Source: a virus
Length of the DNA stretch: 64,000 nt
Direction: 5' to 3' (one strand)
Virus record (IMG/VR): IMGVR_UViG_3300035701_000010
Span: 33,657 to 97,656 of that record
The position numbers and the translations under genes were made by a program. A model generated the notes under the pieces. It was not told where the DNA came from. It made no database searches and saw only the letters and a list, made by a program, of their open reading frames with translations. Positions 63,901 through 64,000 of the stretch are shown here, piece by piece; the first letter of the stretch is position 1, and each line of letters opens with the position of its first letter.

Positions 63901-64000
63901 AGAAAGAGTTGAGTCGAATAACAGAGAATTTCAGAAAGGCGGAGTAGTCAGAGAAAGAGTTGAGTCGAATAACAGAGAATTTCAGAAAGGCGGAGTAGTC
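54926..64000 (+). CDS. tape measure protein with nuclease-like domain, 3' end cut by window
   Basis: At least 3,025 residues; sets tail length and passes into the host envelope. Layout: helical N-terminus (1-340); PD-(D/E)XK-like motifs (about 345-625); a GGGGGGAGGGG linker near 730; TP901-type tape-measure core (about 1200-1490) with hydrophobic MIRSQIAWIAGYALMFGTM; more hydrophobic helices near 1550 and 1690-1715; a long coiled-coil region; and GEFIIPKRTVDKYG (about 2709), the usual C-terminal tape-measure motif. After it comes a repeat array of FQKGG units that leaves the window. Start at 54926 (MAKVNKEINF) lies in the upstream gene; GAGAG lies 12 bases before. Confidence 0.92.
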   Translation, partial: MAKVNKEINFVINVAYAAQKQMKSFTDDIDRISLAVQQIDKIGGRTGADNIALAQDALSGFVKELSELTTKNFYQGFENLATSLRDIRLATQSASGSMQELHGMFSIMGKIGDLFEGKIGSIFRATVALREFAKQVRLIGRIEDDKLEAITLLFDRIALALGKLGSGSVLPQIMTTIGSQATQLSSVADAIERIAKALTLEGVRQTAESISRIGPNFPKGVLSGAPVAGGGAGTPVVGIGPAAQAPVTTGGGMGETGTFAYDKYADWGAASPAGSKVLDSIFSGLQKEFGGPGGASTFDEDIIDTVISSMRGLNARITDKRKEILEQGLVDNTAVMERLNSTKFKGGVGATEATTIAKLTSGAEWSEDLDLPKEMKALSFARGTAIHSGMEHVIKNVITAKNSMGEFLQKNLYMSPEFAKGVEQEAIFAANSFKVLVGEAIKRSETEGTPITMTKELSEQVKIQANTIQKALMNMFSPKMMEKMKNDISVLAESRGKTLTEALQAMTIDVEKTLQPLVLLDPGMAIPKGASPEQKKLVEDMVALLKVKYKDANSKLQKLFDEWNQMGLIVFSQADLVAHFGEDIGKIIWDLKTGTKKTKESAQYQKVQGSIYQLSEAQGTKGGVGNVQFETMNPLARDETNLMRKEGLSEEVVKMTEVQELNQKLIEVDRQRLTAIDMMNVAQEKYIRKEEENLKLTQDLKNTSKFLAETVYQRDLPQLSEPPSPPAKGGGGGGAGGGGEGKGSFGFFGPVGNLVERSVKGLNLGGAQGELDALTIAVSKYDQAVTAAYLKQKMFSESLDLSIVRFTEYGKIMSSAADVFSKFVSYQKVGTTQEELATNELTRGFTLRAAAYEKLINVMRQYDTKMEQSRSHEIDLADLRQTITRQLEKIRPETAEALKPVPKEQFEKRIFSKEFQTAKSTGTIDAGSTETETSMIKNAEAYQAQRKAIKDLTRAHADFSTELVNAINKQGTVREDLKRTIDVIASGDAGLAASRVGITTTAQAIEWLTEALSRNQLRQMDSIGTMDRVKGVTERMNATITALGVNVKDRQLQWGKLSESLQVYNNVLKTGQTELNMYGAGMTAHLNKLVEVTLAIKKNEEALALNEKAMAANNTATTKDVKLETDLIAVNKALNVELTKQAAQVAELVAGREKISKASNEMAKTVSSVREGLGELSKTEKMKIGDTAEAYRGFFRTTLQGFANMIRSQIAWIAGYALMFGTMRAFKESLMSVVTIQHEFARAMRTARDDALSTSQILTMFKTEGVSAMIQFGESSKKVGETLYQLGSAGLSATESVAALNTTMRMLVATEEDAQEGVKLVASVYNNFKDTLKGSTTQAEKFQWINDIMVNTFDRHQVEMNELREGYKYLLAMGKLTNLTFTDMSGILAVLNDNLIKAGVAGRSMQSVLSEIAQQPLKFAEMFNIPINPEAPLDVLKILEGVNAQMNNQKLSVDELSRVWETMGLRGARTFVILAQNVDRLKEVIERLGKTSVGANERMSDIMLQKPDVAFRRLGEAVTALVRTGFEPLVTVGYGVASVLGDIGMKVAGTQSGIVSLSGSVLGWATTFMVLKSAVVGFGLVRAHYFTKLSSDKELIDQIKFSVWNFAKAWVWAAAVIGVSIKDIVVQVGLLIKAMNFSVILPMLKQLNFTSATASLTLFITSLKALNFAALTASLKNVVTQISAIGVALLGSATLWWLLIAATAVWGAYKIWDSIRMTNEKYINLTGAMVENNRAALEEIESLKERIDKYAEIGESMKGLRESMNVRLKFKLSAEVNKLEEDFKKIHEPAAKFTDAIKEMADSYIDNVENMAERTEKATTSIYENMAQATKWLGGVNVNAFDSEKDKKAIGQFGQDVFKQEDIIRKQIKQLEGLKKAGEGVFSSETVEKIDKKILQYTEDVDKLTGATQRGLNAIGQAVFEVKRAFDPKETWHQGAFLEEVTKKKIISEQSEYIHLLHEQEELDKRIVKMAKLRGEVSVNEFKDKVATLIQSKDLKKIDQEVLTVVERWLEIEIRKGHAIREQRRAADELSRSYRNLMDSIVRATEDLVISMADLGPLQNILKVDEKNQRKFEEIKKSVQEFIDNADVAPKDIVALWMTDQGISTANEARKALDAYAASFERVSKVQAESARRKAYYEQMVQVREAFDSVSDSIKDFIEQAKKASGVDEDLTSTINGITKQTRDYKQAIADLNEKLGYAETNDIESINIHKDKIAVQKNAIELTKQNIAATLQSMPIQFQSDELTKKMADDYTALNKTLKFHQEELEKVTKNEEKDSVARATNIAGIKDQISFQAMLLKSYIAWGEVQKRVAMNKYAYTMMKANRDIEESRSDKLEELDYQMNEYHTVAQESYHQTYALSKQTRVYRDEIEAVTEQIKNQELVLQTARSLGDDHNETIEKSISLSKKKQKALQDEYDLWVRVLPELKRRIDLDTKIASLQRRAEILTEAGEKKRIGGGKDYEEQREATRYYKEALDERQKLDLAAFDKKIQLAEAEGFSTKELTKQREELQKAHLVALKQFTLTSHQEELQAIRNSSALEAEMIVRTAQTATETITGLMKSVVVGLQDSYIQYEDISKNMARIGTDTFETVTGAMTSMVEAWITNTEKGSEKYKAIMRDMLNTIGRALVDYAFKLIMIQILQKAIGMAVSAAGGAAGGASAGASAGTIIGGSEGTYQMSTIVPAFKKEGGFLKGGIKGKDSIPILAQEGEFIIPKRTVDKYGVAFFEKLRSRKYAEGGVVDKKDKVAYKREVKDQDRERFRKEIRKEGFIIPKILKERYEKKLIKTIERQQRFERGGLLKEKITNEMEFQKGGVVRSQIINNNREFQKGGVVRSQITNNNREFQKGGVVRERVESNRQEFRRGGSVKNSEMRMERIELDQLEFQKGGMVSNQITNNNREFQKGGMIREISDTRRYEFTKGGLVKDREKISEKERDKDKVFVEEKVHKKEVAIPKLVARRLGPELTSMLRRQKHEQGGLVTIVKEFQKGGVVRERVESNNREFQKGGVVRERVESNNREFQKGGVV
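55958..56800 (+). other. PD-(D/E)XK nuclease-like domain in the tape measure
   Basis: In the order typical of RecB/Cas4-type nucleases: GATEATTIAKL, then RGTAIHSGMEHVI (His387, Glu391), QADLVAHFGE (Asp575), IIWDLKTG (Asp590, Lys592), and AQYQKVQGSIYQ (Gln603, Tyr612). All core positions are present, with an insertion of about 150 residues between motif I and the rest. The match is by motif only. Confidence 0.7.
63341..64000 (+). repeat. C-terminal repeat array of the tape measure
   Basis: About a dozen units with EFQKGGVVR or variants (EFRRGGSV, EFTKGGLV, HEQGGLV). The last three copies in the window, starting 63875, 63926 and 63977, are near-identical 51-bp units (17 residues each). IPK-containing spacers before and within it (IIPKILKERY, AIPKLVARRLG) look like degenerate copies of the GEFIIPK motif. 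The array runs past the window end. Confidence 0.9.

Noticed and set aside
63341-64000. Regular repeats that might suggest a CRISPR array
   Set aside because: The repeats are in frame within the tape measure and encode EFQKGG units; there are no unique spacers.

Overview
This window is part of a large tailed double-stranded DNA phage (Caudoviricetes). It carries a complete terminase, portal, protease, decoration, capsid and connector set, a tail tube and a very long tape measure, and no tail sheath gene, so a siphovirus-like particle is likely. Head genes follow a Mu/lambda mixture: Mu gp28-like terminase, DUF935 portal and gpI-type protease, with lambda D-like decoration and gpE-like capsid. 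I see no integrase, tRNA or rRNA. Two lipoproteins and a membrane-anchored lytic transglycosylase point weakly to a diderm host. Almost every start is preceded by AGGAGG, often as AAAGGAGGTGAC, so the host has a conventional anti-Shine-Dalgarno (SD). I cannot name the host.

Layout. From 1 to about 39.0 kb all genes are on the minus strand: many short, tightly packed or overlapping genes. Recognisable ones are an SF2 helicase cut by the left edge, a sigma-like factor, NAD-dependent DNA ligase, a SLOG-fold protein, a polymerase-beta-like nucleotidyltransferase, a lytic transglycosylase, an Acb2-type anti-CBASS protein, a DUF3820 protein and a 5'-3' exonuclease. Numerous zinc-ribbon mini-proteins accompany them. 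A recurring promoter type (about TTGCAT, 17 bases, TATAAT) drives blocks of these genes. From 26.4 to 34.0 kb the genes become separate modules: a TAACC-type motif at each stop, a strong and usually unique hairpin, then a very strong SD. Three visibly GC-richer genes with Lys/Ala-rich tails lie at 24.8, 27.9 and 29.8 kb, and G-rich non-coding stretches lie at 24.2, 26.0 and 35.0 kb.

The most unusual stretch is 34089-35004: 916 bases with not one GA or TC dinucleotide on either strand. It holds two membrane-protein genes that contain no Asp or Glu and whose SDs are G-runs without GA.

From 39.3 kb to the right edge the virion genes run on the plus strand: terS, terL, portal, two small proteins, protease with an apparent nested scaffold start, two tandem decoration proteins, capsid, a four-gene block bracketed by a perfect 19-bp inverted repeat, tail tube, two tandem tail-chaperone-like genes, and a tape measure of more than 3,000 residues. 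The tape measure contains motifs of a PD-(D/E)XK nuclease and ends in a repeat array that runs off the window.

How it fits together. The leftward block supplies replication and repair, host takeover and anti-defence functions. The rightward block builds head and tail. A divergent control region at 39.04-39.32 kb, with a 13-bp hairpin just before terS, separates them. The sigma-like factor could switch on the rightward block, but that is inference.
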